A DNA stretch of 64,000 nt from Pardosa pseudoannulata (lineage: Eukaryota; Arthropoda; Arachnida; Araneae; Lycosidae): NCBI GenBank assembly GCA_032207245.1, contig CM063507.1:84477879-84541878 (forward strand), read 5' to 3'. The notes below the pieces were generated by a model, which was given only the letters and a program-made list of their open reading frames with translations, was not told the origin of the DNA and ran no database searches. Below, piece after piece: positions 1-13,575 of the stretch (within the stretch, counting starts at the first letter, position 1; each line of letters starts with the position of its first letter). Position numbers and translations under genes: made by a program.

Positions 1-613
1 AACACAGCTTCAACTCGTCTTGGCAGGGATGGATGCCACAAGTCTTCGGTAGATGGCCGGAGACAGATTGTACCAGATGTTCAAGCAACGGTTACGCAAA
101 TCCCAGATATTGCGAATGGGTGGTCTTCGAACTCCGAGAGGCCGTCCCATGACATCCCATATATGTTCTATCGGATTGAGATCCGGTGATTTAGGCGGCC
201 AGGACATTAACTGGAATTCAGTATCATGTTCCTCTAACTACTCTAACACAATTTTAGCCTTGTGACACGGGACGTTGTCCTGTGAGATTATTCCATTTCC
301 AGCTGGAAAAACTGAGGCCATGTAAGGGTGCAACTGGTCCGCAGTGATGTTCAGATACCCTGTAGCATTCATTATCTTCTGTACCACAACCACGGGTCCC
401 AGAGAGGCCCAAGAGAACGTCCCCCAAAGCAAAATACCCCTACCACCGTCCTGTGTATCACCTACTGTACATTGAGCAACTGTTGGCCTGGATTCTTCAG
501 ACTCTCCAGCAGCTGGTTAAATACCACTTCCACCTGATCACGTGCCTTCCACGTCATCCAGGCGAGTTCATTGCAAAATGTAGGGGTGGTCATAATGTTT
601 TGGCTATGGAGTG
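1..613 (-). mobile_element. Tc1-like DNA transposon, internally deleted, cut by window edge
   Basis: The right boundary is an inverted repeat (about 586-613) ending in CTATGGAGTG and followed by the TA at 614-615. It matches the ends of the complete relative at 23485-24611. Compared with that relative, the piece encoding the N-terminal DNA-binding part and the first catalytic Asp is missing: sequence near 500-515 joins directly to sequence near 470-480. The other terminus lies left of base 1. The TA target sits at the start of a long (TA)n tract. It cannot move by itself. Confidence 0.85.
10..432 (-). pseudogene. Tc1-like transposase, C-terminal catalytic remnant
   Basis: Two reading-frame pieces are visible on the minus strand. 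The upstream piece (238-432) has a GNGIISQDNVPCHKAK stretch, which holds the second catalytic Asp of the DDE triad in the usual DN-PCHKA context. The downstream piece (10-207) has PKSPDLNPIEHIWD, which holds the third acidic residue in the usual SPDLNPIE context. An in-frame stop near 238 separates them. The first catalytic Asp, present as WSDESRFG in the copy at 23485-24611, is absent because of the internal deletion. This is a dead fragment of the IS630/Tc1/mariner superfamily. Confidence 0.85.
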
Positions 614-615
614 TA

Positions 616-936
<321 letters not shown>

Positions 937-2173
937 CAGTGGCGTGCGGTCCATATGTGCAGGGTGTGCACTGCACACCCTGGCAAAATTATTACGGATA
1001 ATACTTTTCTGCCGCTATATCTACCTATCTTTATATGGCATATAATAAATATTATTTATAACATATTAAAATATTATGTTAATTCGCTTGCTTGTATTCC
1101 CGCAGTGCGTGTTGTACTAGGTGCTGCAACACGTAGCGCTCAAACGAACATAGGAAGTTCTGATGTGTACGCACTGCGCACTAAATTGAAAATCACGCTT
1201 TATATGTATGGGCTACTGGAGAAGAACAGCATACTATGGCACTGAGGCAAGTGCAGCTATTTTTCTGCACTTGGCATTTAGAATCATCCGAAGGTACGGT
1301 TTATTAAGCGTTGTATTAGAGCGGGGACTTACGTGCTGAAGCGCTTTTGGTTGTTAACTGATTAACTGGCCATACAATTTTGCAGACGGTTCATGTTTAA
1401 ATTTATATATTGTAGGATTTTGTTTTCGTGGAAATATAAAAGAAGTAGTTCATCAATATAAAATGAAATGTTTTAGTCTGGTAAATTAATTTCGGTGATG
1501 TATTATATTTATTGAAATAATTAGCTGAAAACAATGTTATTTTGTTTTAAAAAACGAATTTTAATAGAATAGTGCAAATTTTACCACTCATTGTGCCTTA
1601 CAGACAGTATATATGTTATATCTGTAACACCATATCCCTGGTTTTGTGTTTAAAAATTGTCAAGATGTTTTTCGCAGACTATATGACTTCCAAATGTCAA
1701 AAACAATTAATAAATATAATTTAATCCACTGGCCAAACAAGAAACAGTTCGCTCTATTGTGCCAAATTGCAATGAAATCCTCTGCACGGGGAATAGACGT
1801 TTGGTTTGTCGGCACCCATGAGCATCCGGATGAGGCATCGCAGCGGCGGGTGCCATGTAGTGCTACGTTTGCTGAACATAAAAGTTTTTCGTGGAATCCC
1901 GAAGCGTTGCTTTTTCGACGGCGATATGACAATATACAACAAAAGACATGATTTTTGCTTCAGTGCTAGTAGAATTCTCATAAGTTTAGCTGTTTTTGTA
2001 GTTATAATTTGACAACTCGTAGATAAATATTTTATTTATTGTATTCTTTAAATTTAAATTCATAATAAATAACCCGTTTCAGAATGGAGAACTCAGATGT
2101 GTCAATAATTAAAGATTTATTCGAAAATCCATGTTCTCTGCACACCCTGCATGAAAACCTACCGCACGCCACT

Positions 2174-2174
<1 letters not shown>
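937..2174 (+). mobile_element. hAT-like non-autonomous element, family A, copy 1
   Basis: A 1,238-bp unit with termini CAGTGGCGTGCGGT and ACCGCACGCCACTG (14-bp perfect inverted repeats). The flanking 8-mers are GTATACAT (929-936) and GTATATAT (2175-2182), a one-mismatch 8-bp target duplication as expected for hAT. A near-perfect palindrome lies at 960-982 (CAGGGTGTGCA, one centre base, TGCACACCCTG). Other copies are at 20423-21656 (+) and 10490-11342 (-, deleted). I see no intact transposase; short frames near 1650-1980 are open by chance in both long copies. The hAT assignment rests on the target length and CAG/CTG termini. Confidence 0.85.
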
Positions 2175-2630
<456 letters not shown>

Positions 2631-3201
2631 TTTCCTAGCCTGTACATAACATGGAAAAAAACCTATTGCCTCTCTATGCAACATCGACTTTTCTCCCCAA
2701 CAAAAAACTTATCTGTGAGGTTTTACTTTTTTCTCTCCAGTTAAGATCTCGACGATCCCCCGGCTGCCAGAGATAAAAAACCTCCCTTTTTGCGGCTTTG
2801 TTTGCGATCGGTGTCAAGTCCGATAAGACTGTTTGCACAAGACTGAAGACCGTTATTTTTCAAAAAGGTTTAAGTCGGTTGGCAGCCGCAGATTATCGGT
2901 CCGACCACCATTCTTAAGTTCGAACGCGCGATCTCTCCTACGGGCTTAGGCTCCATCTACGCACACCTAATCCCGGGTGTTAAAACGGAAAGAAGGAAAA
3001 AATTATTAACGTCAGGCTGAAAGGTCGTAAAACGCTGTCTCCGCTTAAAAGTGATTGGAAAGTGGAACAATTCGCTTAGTTTCACCTTGCCTGCGTTTGG
3101 GACACAGCAGCTGTGCTTGGGATTGCTCGCCGAAGAGAAGAGGTAGAACTTGTAAGTTCTTTAGAAATTTATTACTTTTTAGTAGAAAATTATGTATATG
3201 A
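2631..3201. other. Unassigned, relatively GC-rich segment
   Basis: Nothing recognisable. The stretch is less AT-rich and has more CpG than its surroundings (for example TCGAACGCGCG near 2921). It has no long reading frame and no terminal repeats that I can see. It could be old retroelement sequence. Confidence 0.4.
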
Positions 3202-4547
<1,346 letters not shown>

Positions 4548-5137
4548 TTGATTAAAAAATAGACTGTTATAACAAAGACGTTTCAGCTTAGTAGATATAT
4601 ACAGGCCCAGCAAAACGATTATCTGCGAACTTTTCAGACCGAAGTAAAATTAAATTTATTTTATTTTATTATTTCTGTTTGTCATCTCTTTGTATGGCAA
4701 CAGTCGGGAACGAGATATCCCAATATCTTCAAAGGTGTGTGAACTTTGCTGTTATCGTCTGCCGATTTTGAGACGCAGTTTTATGTTTGTTGACAGAACA
4801 GTTCTATTTGCGGAAGCAGTGCGAACGTTTCTGGGTTAAAAATGACACCTTGGGTTCAAATTTAAGCGCATTTGCTTCCGGATATAGCCTGATAATTCGG
4901 AATAATAAACTGTAACGTTCGCGTAACACAAAGTTAAAAGAAATCGGGAGTAGTCGACCTCCTCGTAGTCGAATAAAAAAGAAAAACAACTACTTTCGTT
5001 ACCCATGTTTTTCTTGTTATTTTTTAACAAAACATATGAACACTACCACCAAGAACTTTCATAGGTTGGGGGGATTCCGGGGTCTAGATTAGGGATGCAA
5101 TGGTTATCCTGCCAACATGCTGCATCCGGTATATCCG
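4548..5137. other. No recognisable feature
   Basis: AT-rich sequence without a convincing reading frame, terminal repeat or family similarity to the rest of the window. Confidence 0.4.
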
Positions 5138-5147
5138 GCCACTATAC

Positions 5148-5688
5148 CGCCGAACAATGGCCGATTGGTTAGTGTCGTAAAAGACCACAAGAGAATACAG
5201 TACAATTAAATCAATAGGTAAAGCAAAGAGGCCTTACCTCCAAATTTCCGATGGTACTGCTTCTCGTCCATTTGTCCCGGGCCGGGCTGTTTTATTTTTG
5301 CTTAAACACCTTGATTCCGTGTTTGGCAATTAATGGTTCGAATACATTTGTGAAAAAAGAAATAAACTTTATATACATTTAAAAGGGATTACAGAAAACT
5401 ATGTACATGTAAAAATAAAAGCTAGCGAAAGTTCATCTAGACTGTTTACACATTCGCGGCAGACACCGACACCGAGTTCGTTCGTTACGGTTACAGTTAG
5501 TTCGCCGGGGGATTTTCCATAGTTAGGGTGCTGGCCTTCGGAACCAGAGTTCGTGGGTTCGAATCCCCACTGAGGCATGGATGTTCGTAGCCGTTCGGAA
5601 TCGGCTTTAAGCTGTAGGTCCCGGTCTCATTAGTCCTCGTGTTGCAAAAAGTAGACCGTAGCACTCCAAACCAAAACCAAAAAAAAAA
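5148..5688 (+). mobile_element. SINE-bounded composite retro-unit
   Basis: The whole 541-bp unit is flanked by a perfect 10-bp duplication GCCACTATAC (5138-5147 and 5689-5698). It starts with a good SINE head (CGCCGAACAATGGCCGATTGG). It then has about 330 bp unrelated to the SINE. It ends with a second, nearly full SINE whose own head is degraded (5503-5688). That second SINE carries box B (GGGTTCGAATCC), the body and an A-rich CCAAA-type tail. The single outer duplication argues that the unit inserted as one molecule, or that a nested insertion sits inside an old SINE. Confidence 0.7.
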
Positions 5689-5698
5689 GCCACTATAC

Positions 5699-6094
5699 TA
5701 GATAATTGGCAGTAGCGGATGTTACAATTATCCGACAGTACATTCGGCCAACAATTATACACGGATAAATAAGATAACTATAACAACAAAAAATGCAAAA
5801 TGTTAAACAGTATACTATATGACACAGTGCGTATAAGTATTTTGGAGCATTATGTGAAAAAAGAAATCTTTATGGAAAAAAAATGTTAGCTTTATGGAAT
5901 GCACCTCTCGAACACATTCGTAGTTGTTAAAAATATATGCATTCGACGTATGGTAGATTTGGAGGAATCGTGTGAGAGGATAAAACTCTACATATTTATG
6001 TCAAAAATCGTGAAAAAAAGTAATAAAGAAATCCATATTACATAATTATAAACCAAAATCGATTCATTTTTATTACAAAAAATTATTGTGCAGC
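5699..6094. other. No recognisable feature
   Basis: AT-rich unique-looking sequence; no reading frame, terminal repeats or homology to other parts of the window was seen. Confidence 0.4.
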
Positions 6095-6393
6095 TAATGT
6101 AGCCTCCACACTATGGCCAGTTGTTCTTCCTGATGGTGACCTCGAACGATGGTTCACAGGTCGCATCCACACGCTGGCCCACTGAATGAGCTGAGCGCAT
6201 TGATTCGTCCATAGGGTCTACTGCGCACTTAAGTTGCGCATCTGGCTGCCTTTGATCTTTGGAGAAAAACCGCCTCCGAAGCCATCGTCCGCCAAGGCTA
6301 TTTTATCGTCTGCCGCCATCGGCCACGATAAGCCAAATCCCCTCCAGACGGTGGTGATGGCTTGCGGTGGACCATAGTGTGGAGGCGCCTTTA
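6095..6393. mobile_element. Short foldback/MITE element, single unit
   Basis: The unit is bounded by inverted 15-mers GCCTCCACACTATGG (6102-6116) and CCATAGTGTGGAGGC (6372-6386). The interior matches both arms of the larger element at 25910-26509. Open frames on either strand contain the same peptide-like strings in both places, but no known domain; they are repeat artefacts. Superfamily not determined. Confidence 0.75.
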
Positions 6394-6762
6394 CAAATAT
6401 CATTCACTCCCACTGTTAACCATGAAGGTTTACAACCTTTGGAGCCGCGTTGAGGGCAGAGATTCACACCCACAGTCAATAAGAGCATTAAAATATTCTA
6501 CAAACAATAATATTACATAAGCCAAAAGGATATAGGTAAACAATATTTTACAAACTACAAAAAAAAAATTACAAATTACAAATTACAAATTTTAAAAATA
6601 GAATATTTATACTTGTTCTAAGTGGAATGAGTTTCAGCAGTAAAATGAATTTTTCGCGATGATAATTATTCATTGTACTCCCACCTTAATAAAAATTTAA
6701 AAGAAAGTATTAATTTCACACAGTACAAAGGGATAGTTTTGCATTTAAATAAGCCCTCGAAC

Positions 6763-7687
6763 CAGTGTTGCCAACCATACGATAATTATCGTATATGTAC
6801 GATAATTATCGCAAATTGTTTGATGAAAAATTACTGAATATTCACAATTATACTGGAGATATTTCTTTAATGATTACATAATTGTGGATAATTAGAAGAA
6901 ATTTTGCATTTTACTTGCTCTATTGCAGTTTTCACTAAAATATGGTATTTTTAGTAATTAAACCGAATATTAAATAATAATCGGTTTTATTACTGAATAT
7001 TTCGTATTTAAAAAAAACCACAGTAAATAATGAATTATAACATTATTAAAAAGAATATATATATATATATTCTGTCAATACATAAAATGCCTGAATAGTT
7101 TTATTGAGGGCAAATAAAATAAAGAAAACTAATTAAACTTTTTATTGTATAGAAATATATTAATCCTATAACCTAAATATATTTATAAATAGTCCAAGGC
7201 TTCAGTGAAATGCATAAAAATAATTACAAATCTCTTGATTTCATTATCATTTACCCTTCTACCGTCTTTTCCAAATTAAAAGTAAATTATATTGTTTTTT
7301 AAACAATTAATTGGCTGTAAATTGTTTAAGAACTGAATCAGTATCTATATTGAAACTTTTTTATATATGGTATAAAAATGCTTAGATCAGTAAAGAAAAA
7401 TATCATATGTCTGGTGTTTCATTTAAAGTAAAATACGGGGTGATAGAAAAAAATTTAATGAATCATATTAAAATATTTACATATTTTCTGCCACCCCCCC
7501 CAAAAAAAAAAAAAAAAAAAAAAAAGTTGGGGAAGGGGAGAAATGTATAACGAGAAAATATATCGTACAAACGAGATCTATTAACACTATTTTGAACTAT
7601 TACAAAAATGTACGATAATTTATAAGCCAATGCCATAATTTTAGGACCTAGAATCCATAATTTTGACTTTGAAGGTTGGCAACACTG
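6763..7687. mobile_element. hAT-like non-autonomous element (CAGTGTTGCCAACC type)
   Basis: Termini CAGTGTTGCCAACC and GGTTGGCAACACTG are perfect 14-bp inverted repeats. They are flanked by a perfect 8-bp duplication CCTCGAAC (6755-6762 and 7688-7695). The left subterminal region has the palindrome CGATAATTATCG twice (near 6780-6811). A poly-C/poly-A run lies at 7493-7525. No transposase frame is visible, so it depends on an autonomous relative elsewhere. Confidence 0.9.
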
Positions 7688-8089
7688 CCTCGAACCTTTC
7701 TTCCTCCCAATGAATGCACATTTTTATCATGTATTTTACACTTATAAGGTTCATAGGTAACAATTATAAACTAATTTCATTAAATCGTAAGAAATTTATA
7801 TTAGTGTCCTTTAAAGGGTTAAATAGTGAAAATGTATCAGAGAAGGAATTGCAAAATTATGTGGAATTTCCTACCCCCTGAACACCTTGCCTCAGCAATG
7901 GGACGCACAGACGTTCCTTAACCGGGGGGGGGGAGGGGATAGGGCTAAAGAGGCTGCATCCCTTTCTGAGATTTTGTGGTCTTAAAATCATCTTAAAACT
8001 AAAAAGCTAGCACAACTGTTTAATAAACTTGTCACTGAAAGTAAGGCATATCAAAAGTAAAGTAAAGAAGGCTTTAGGAATTAATTTGC

Positions 8090-8310
8090 AGGCATTGTTT
8101 TTATACGATTCTTTATTATGACAAAGATAAGGTGAGAAGTTAAAATCACTCCACTGTTTCTAATATGGTTAAGGAATTTCTAGGGATTTACTTTTATACG
8201 ATTCTTTATTATATCAAAGATAAGATGAGTTAAAATCACTCCACTGTTTCCAATATGGTTTAGGCATTGTGTGTATACAATTCTTTATTATGACACAGAT
8301 AAGACAAAGA
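8090..8310. repeat. Three-copy degenerate tandem repeat
   Basis: The motif with TATACGATTCTTTATTAT recurs at about 8102, 8194 and 8274. It is followed each time by an AGATAAG-containing segment, and after the first two copies by TTAAAATCACTCCACTGTTTC. Periods are about 92 and 80 bp. The surrounding stretch 7696-8820 has nothing else I can identify. Confidence 0.8.
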
Positions 8311-8830
8311 GATAAAATTGTAAAATCTTATCACAGATACTAAAATTCTCAACGTATATTGCGAAATGTAAAAAAAAAACTTTATTTAGTATCTATATTT
8401 TTTATTTTATTTTATCTAGTAATGGGGTTTTTTTCCCTCATTTTAAATATTCTTCACATGCTTGATAAAATCTGATAACACGCTCGTAAGTAATAAGTTA
8501 TTTATAAAAATCAAGATTTATTGTCTCATATAAAATTTTTTGTTATCTTTATATGTTTTTTGGTCTAACATAGGCAACAACCTCTCGCTTTCCAATATAA
8601 GTGATATGGAGACTCTTCAACTTTCTTATTTATTTTTCGAGTACAACCAAGGGCGTCATTTGGGCGCTTCATTTGAGGGGCCAAAAGTCGAATCATAACA
8701 TTAAAAAATGATTAAACCCTCAAAAAATTGGACGAGCAAATTTGCCCTTCTATAAAAATTCTGGTTGGTGCCTCCCAAATTATGCCTGTAAAGTGCAACA
8801 GATATAAATACTACGGAACCTCGATTTTCG

Positions 8831-9012
8831 GCGCCAAACGATGGCCAAATAGTTAGGGTTCTGGCCTTCGGAACCGGAGTTCGTGAGTTCGAATCCTACT
8901 ATTGCATAGATGCTCGTAGCCGTTCGGAATCGGCCTTAAGCAGTAGGTCCCGGTCTCATTAGCCCTCGTGTTGCAAGAAGGAGACCGTAGCGCTCCAAAA
9001 CCAAACAAACTA
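8831..9012 (+). mobile_element. tRNA-derived SINE
   Basis: A 182-bp copy flanked by a perfect 10-bp target duplication TCGATTTTCG (8821-8830 and 9013-9022). The tRNA-like head has a box-A-like segment (TGGCCAAATAGTTAGGG), a TTCGG loop and a box B (GAGTTCGAATCC). The shared body contains GTAGCCGTTCGGAATCGGC and the tail is CCAAAC-rich. Minus-strand open frames over this repeat are artefacts. Confidence 0.92.
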
Positions 9013-9103
9013 TCGATTTTCGAGGGCTGAAATAGAAAATGATGGATATGAAAATTGGGTAGAATTTGCGAGTATAAGATTGTTCTGTTTTTGTTGTCAC
9101 TCA

Positions 9104-10037
9104 TCCACTTTATAATAATAGCCGTCTATAATTATCTGTCCGTCTGACTTCGAATTTATGAAGTGGTCGACCTGGAATGGATAGAGCATCCATATTGAAT
9201 TTTTCATGAGTTATGGTTAGCAAAATATAAAGCGAGTAAAGTTTATCTTCTCCTAAACTAATGACTCGATTCTAAAATAAATTGGTATAAATAGGCTTCC
9301 TATCACAGCGAAAAATACTGTCGTCTATAAAACATTCGAAATCCACCCCTTTTCTAGCATTTAATGCCATTATTTCGAGCATTGTTTTTTCTGATTCAGA
9401 GCAGGTGATTCAATTTATCACATAATAAATGCGTAAAAATAACATTTTTTTTCTATCATTATGATGTTATTCCTTTAACCATCTTATTTAATCATTTCTT
9501 ATTTTAAATTATTAAATTATCGTCTGCATTATTTTTATACGTTTTATCATTGAACTTAGATATAAGGCGATTTCACGCAGTAGGGCAAATTCTCAAATTA
9601 TGACAATTCTGACTTTAGTTTCAAACGGAAGGGCAGTTTAATATTTGTCTATTGGCTGTTGTAAACATAAAAATGAATGGGAAGGGCATTATAGTAGGTC
9701 GTGACGTTGCGAAAAATTGCTCTATTAAGTAAATAACTTTCTTTTAAACTTGACTTAAATAATAGATTAGGTACATATGTGATAGTTTTAAATTGAATCA
9801 TCGTTTATTTTTTGTTGCAAAATAATTCTCAGAAATTATGTAATTAATTTTCTTTTCTATTTGGCTTAAATAATAGATTAGGTACATATGATATAATGTC
9901 AAATTGAATCATCGATTATATTTTGTTGCAAGATCCCAAAAAGAAGCCAGTTTTTTTTACCTGCCTCATAGGGTACTTTCCAATTGTGGAAAATTAAAAA
10001 TTTTACTGATCCCGTCATATGACGGTCTATATGCTAG
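9104..10037 (+). mobile_element. Helitron-like non-autonomous element, copy 2
   Basis: The 5' end reads A|TCCACTTTATAATAATAGCC, a variant of the family start. The 3' end has the palindrome CCGTCATATGACGG (10012-10025), then TCTATATG and CTAG|T. The interior shares the family's blocks with the other copies. A direct duplication of about 115 bp lies within it (about 9727-9835 and 9843-9930; each part contains TTAAATAATAGATTAGGTAC). Confidence 0.8.
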
Positions 10038-10142
10038 TCCCCCTGGTATAGAAAATCCAACATTAGGTCTAATAAACTTTGTCGCAATATGCGACTGATA
10101 TATGGCTTAGGGTGATATGCAGTTTCCCTTTGAGCAAGGACT

Positions 10143-10310
10143 GGTTTAGTTTTGTTTGGAACGTAACACTACAGTCAGTTGCTTACGAGAGCGGGACCTA
10201 CTACTTAGAGCCTATTCCGATCGGCTGCAAACATTCATGCTAGCACCGCCCCATTTGAATCCGGTACCGAAGGGCAGCGCTCTACCATTAGGCCCATGAG
10301 CTCTGAAAAC
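10143..10310 (-). mobile_element. Degenerate tRNA-derived SINE
   Basis: Read on the minus strand it has a tRNA-like head (GGCCTAATGGTAGAGCGCTG, then CCTTCGGTACCGG and GATTCAAAT as a decayed box B). The body resembles the other SINEs (CATTCCGATCGG-type segment and AGGTCCCG). It is more diverged than the copies at 8831 or 55551 and has no clear target duplication. Confidence 0.6.
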
Positions 10311-10319
10311 TAACTAAAC

Positions 10320-10489
10320 CTGAAGAAGGGATGCGACTTTCGTTTTATGAGGGTGAAAGGACAACTTTGCTCAAAAAGGGTCCTCGTAATTTCGAAATGA
10401 AGACCAAAAGCCCTAGGCTTGAACTGCCCACTTTAGAGGTATTATTTGAAAACTTAGAAGACATTGCGACCACAAAATTATAGTGCGTT
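10320..10489. repeat. Old repeat, left part, interrupted by a hAT-like element
   Basis: This stretch and 11343-11420 align in order with a continuous block at about 24915-25140 (shared segments such as CTTAGAAGACATTG and CCTTTAATGAACACAG, the latter CCTTAATGAACACG at 25098). The hAT-like copy at 10490-11342 therefore inserted into an older repeat. Confidence 0.65.
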
Positions 10490-11342
10490 CAGTGGTTTTC
10501 ATGCAGGGTGTGCAGAGAACATGGATTTTCCAATAAATCTTTAATTATTGAGACATCCGAGTTCTCCATTCTGAAACGGGTTATTTATTATGAATATAAA
10601 TTTAAAGATTACAATAAATAAAATATTTACGTACGAGTAGTCGAGTTATAACTATAAAAACAGCTAAACTCATGAGAATTCTACTAGCACTGGAGCGAAA
10701 ATCATGTCTTTTGTTGTATGGTGTCATATCGGCATCAAAAAAGCAACACTTCGGGCTTCTACGAAAAACATATGTTCAGCAAACGTAGCACCACATGGCG
10801 CCCGCCGCTGAGATGAACTCATCGGGATGCTCATGGGTGCCGACAAACCGAACGTCTATTCCACGTGCAGAGGATTTCACTGCACGTTGGGCCAATCGAA
10901 CGAACTGTTTCTCGTTTGGTCAGTGGATTAAGTTATATTTATTAATTGTTTTTAACATTTGGAAATCATATATTCTGTGTAAAACATCTTGACAATTTTT
11001 AAAAACAAAACCGGGGATATGGTGTTACATAATATAACTTATATGCATCTGTAAGACACAATGAATGGTAAAATTGGGACTGTTCTGTTAAAATTCGTTT
11101 CTTTAAAACAAAACAACATTGTTTTTCGGCTAATTATTTCAATAAATAGAATACATCACCGAAATTAATTTACCACACTAAAACATTTCATTCTATATTG
11201 AAGAAATACTTCTTTTATATTTCTATAAAAACAAAATATACCATATAAAGATAGGTAGACATAGGTGCAGAAAATTATTGTCCCTCATAATTTTGCCAGG
11301 GTGTGCAGTGCAGACCCTGCACATATGGACCGCAAGCCACTG
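10490..11342 (-). mobile_element. hAT-like non-autonomous element, family A, deleted copy
   Basis: Minus-strand copy of the family seen at 937-2174 and 20423-21656. Relative to them it lacks about 370 bp internally and 11 bp of one terminus (CAGTGG runs straight into TTTTCATG). The flanks AGTGCGTT (10482-10489) and AGCACGTT (11343-11350) are a two-mismatch 8-bp duplication. It lies inside an older repeat. Confidence 0.85.
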
Positions 11343-11420
11343 AGCACGTTTCCCTGCCGCCTTTAATGAACACAGCGAGTCTTTGGCAACCCACCGGTTA
11401 TGAGATCGCTATATTTGTCG

Positions 11421-12311
11421 CAGCTCTCTTAAGACAATTAAGCAAAATAATGAAACCGCAACTTTTACCACGATAGGTGTGGAAAAACGAAAAATGCGGG
11501 AAAAATAGCATGGTCTCTATTATACTAAATTTGAGACCAAATGAATCGAACGGTCAACGCAGGAACAACAGTTCGAAGTTCCTCTGCACTCATTCTTTAA
11601 AAACCTCTAACTTAATATTTTTTTAGATACATAAAAGGCAAATACAGTCAATTACAAGAAGTAATGTTCTTTTTTTTTCATTTTAATAGAAAAAATATCA
11701 AATTATAATTCAGGGATATTATATACGCTAGCTGTTATAGCAAATCGAACGTATCGAAATTACCTTCTGAGAAATATGAAGCGAATTTATTTAATACAAT
11801 CTTAATTACTTGCGAAACATTGTTCTGAGCCATTTGCAACCAACCGCAACTTTGTTTTGATCATCTAATTTCATTACGGACAACATATACTGTAATGACT
11901 TCGAGGCAGATAAAACATTAGAAAACTTTATTGCTTATTTCATGGACGAATAAACGAATTTATAGAAAGTTAAGCTCTTTCCCAAGAAAACTGTACAGTA
12001 AAAGTGGTGTAAGTGTCACGACCGCGAAGTTTAGGTTTGCCGTTTTGGCAATGGCGAAAGAGTTTTGTCTTTGATAGAATAAAACCTTTGATGTGTGTGA
12101 TGTGGATGCGAGAAAAACGCATCGAAACATTCCACCTTTTGATTTCGATTTGATGAAAATAGAATTTAGTTATTAATGTTTTGTGTGGTGTTCGTGTTTG
12201 TAAAAATAAAAATGTGGTGTTACGAACTTTTGAAGTTATTTGGAGAACTTTCGACATAGAGAATAGAACAGTAAGTTTTCTTCCAGCTTTTAATATATAA
12301 TCCATTGCAAA
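11421..12311. other. No recognisable feature
   Basis: A 111-codon minus-strand open frame at 11970-12305 shows no family motif and is poor in conserved features. I do not call it a gene. Confidence 0.35.
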
Positions 12312-12569
12312 TACAGTGGACTTCGTCTAATGTGACCCGTTTTCGACACCGTGATTTTGGTAACAATAAACGATATGCAAATTGAGATAAATTGACCCCT
12401 CCCCCTTTAATTTACACGTACTAAATTTCAAAATAAAATGACAAAACTCACCTTATATTTATGTACTGTGTATTATCCTTTAAAACACAAGAATTGTATA
12501 CATAACTAAGAAAAAATAGATCAATTGTTGGCTGTCTAGAATTCAAACTCATTGATAAATGGTTCTTAA

Positions 12570-12639
12570 CCCTCTGACTGCTCAATTTGTAAACCGAGAT
12601 CTCTTTAAAAATTCCGCATTTTTTTTGCATAGTGTAAGC

Positions 12640-12675
<36 letters not shown>

Positions 12676-12696
12676 GTATATATATATATGTGTGTG

Positions 12697-12771
<75 letters not shown>

Positions 12772-12812
12772 CTATATATATATATATATTTATATATGTA
12801 TATATATGTATG

Positions 12813-12861
<49 letters not shown>

Positions 12862-12894
12862 GTATATATATACATATATATATATACATATATA

Positions 12895-12937
<43 letters not shown>

Positions 12938-13289
12938 TATATATAATATATTATATATAAATATATGTATATCTATATATATATATTATATATATATACA
13001 TATATATTCATATACATATATATACATACATATATATATATATATATATATTACTATCTATCATTCTATTATCTAATGTAACTATAATAGTTCTAGTCAT
13101 ATAAATCTATTTATAACCTAATTAAATGTCTAATACTGTGTATAATTTATTCCACTGGTTAAACGGTGAAAATGCGGAATGTGCTTCTTAATAAAGGAAG
13201 AAAAACACATGCCCGCGAAAATCGCGGGATGAGCAAATTTTGCTACATTTGAATTGCCCGTGGAAATCGCGGGATGAGCAGTCAGAGGG
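12570..13289. mobile_element. TTAA-flanked (piggyBac-like) MITE nested in a pogo-like element
   Basis: Termini CCCTCTGACTGCTCA and TGAGCAGTCAGAGGG are perfect inverted repeats, each next to TTAA (12566-12569, 13290-13293). The right part has two copies of an ATCGCGGGATGAGCA segment. Most of the middle is (TA)n. The paralogous pogo-like copy at 15942-16816 (about 16540-16570, reverse strand) is continuous across the same point, which shows the insertion directly. Confidence 0.88.
12638..13058. repeat. (TA)n microsatellite inside the nested TTAA element
   Basis: TA-rich tract with TATG, TGTG and TACA variants. All tyrosine/isoleucine open frames here are artefacts. Confidence 0.95.
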
Positions 13290-13575
13290 TTAATCATAAT
13301 GTTTTTTACAGTCATCGGAGCGGTGTTGTACTCCCCGTTTCGACGGGTTTCCTGTAACAATCCGACAGAATTCAGATTTTGTTAATGTGGAAGCTACTGG
13401 AATGTTTTGATCTACTTCCACCCATGACTCGAACTCTTCAGGGATCATATCTGAAGGATTTTCTATCATTTCTTGTAATTTCTGGTCATTTTTTTTTTTT
13501 GCAAAATCAAGCCATAAATTGTGAATAAGCGATTGATAATATTAACTGCGATCACATTAAGCGAAGTCCACTGTA

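Larger units (their letters stand above)
12314..13573 (-). mobile_element. pogo/Tigger-like non-autonomous element, family P, copy 1
   Basis: Ends CAGTGGACTTCGTCTAATGTGA and TCACATTAAGCGAAGTCCACTG form inverted repeats, with a TA on each side (12312-12313, 13574-13575). The left part is the reverse complement of the right part of the copy at 15942-16816, so it is in the opposite orientation. It is interrupted by a TTAA-flanked element at 12570-13289. The pogo/Tigger label comes from the CAGTG start and TA targets; no transposase is visible. Confidence 0.75.

Noticed and set aside
2083..2174. Short plus-strand frame MENSDVSII... at the end of the hAT-like element
   Set aside because: It runs into the terminal inverted repeat and flank, so it is not a plausible transposase start.
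2631..3201. CpG-richer patch as a host promoter
   Set aside because: No gene, CCAAT/CRE/initiator cluster or exon follows; composition alone is not enough.
11970..12305. 111-codon minus-strand gene
   Set aside because: No family motif, no splice context and no second copy; chance frame in AT-rich DNA.
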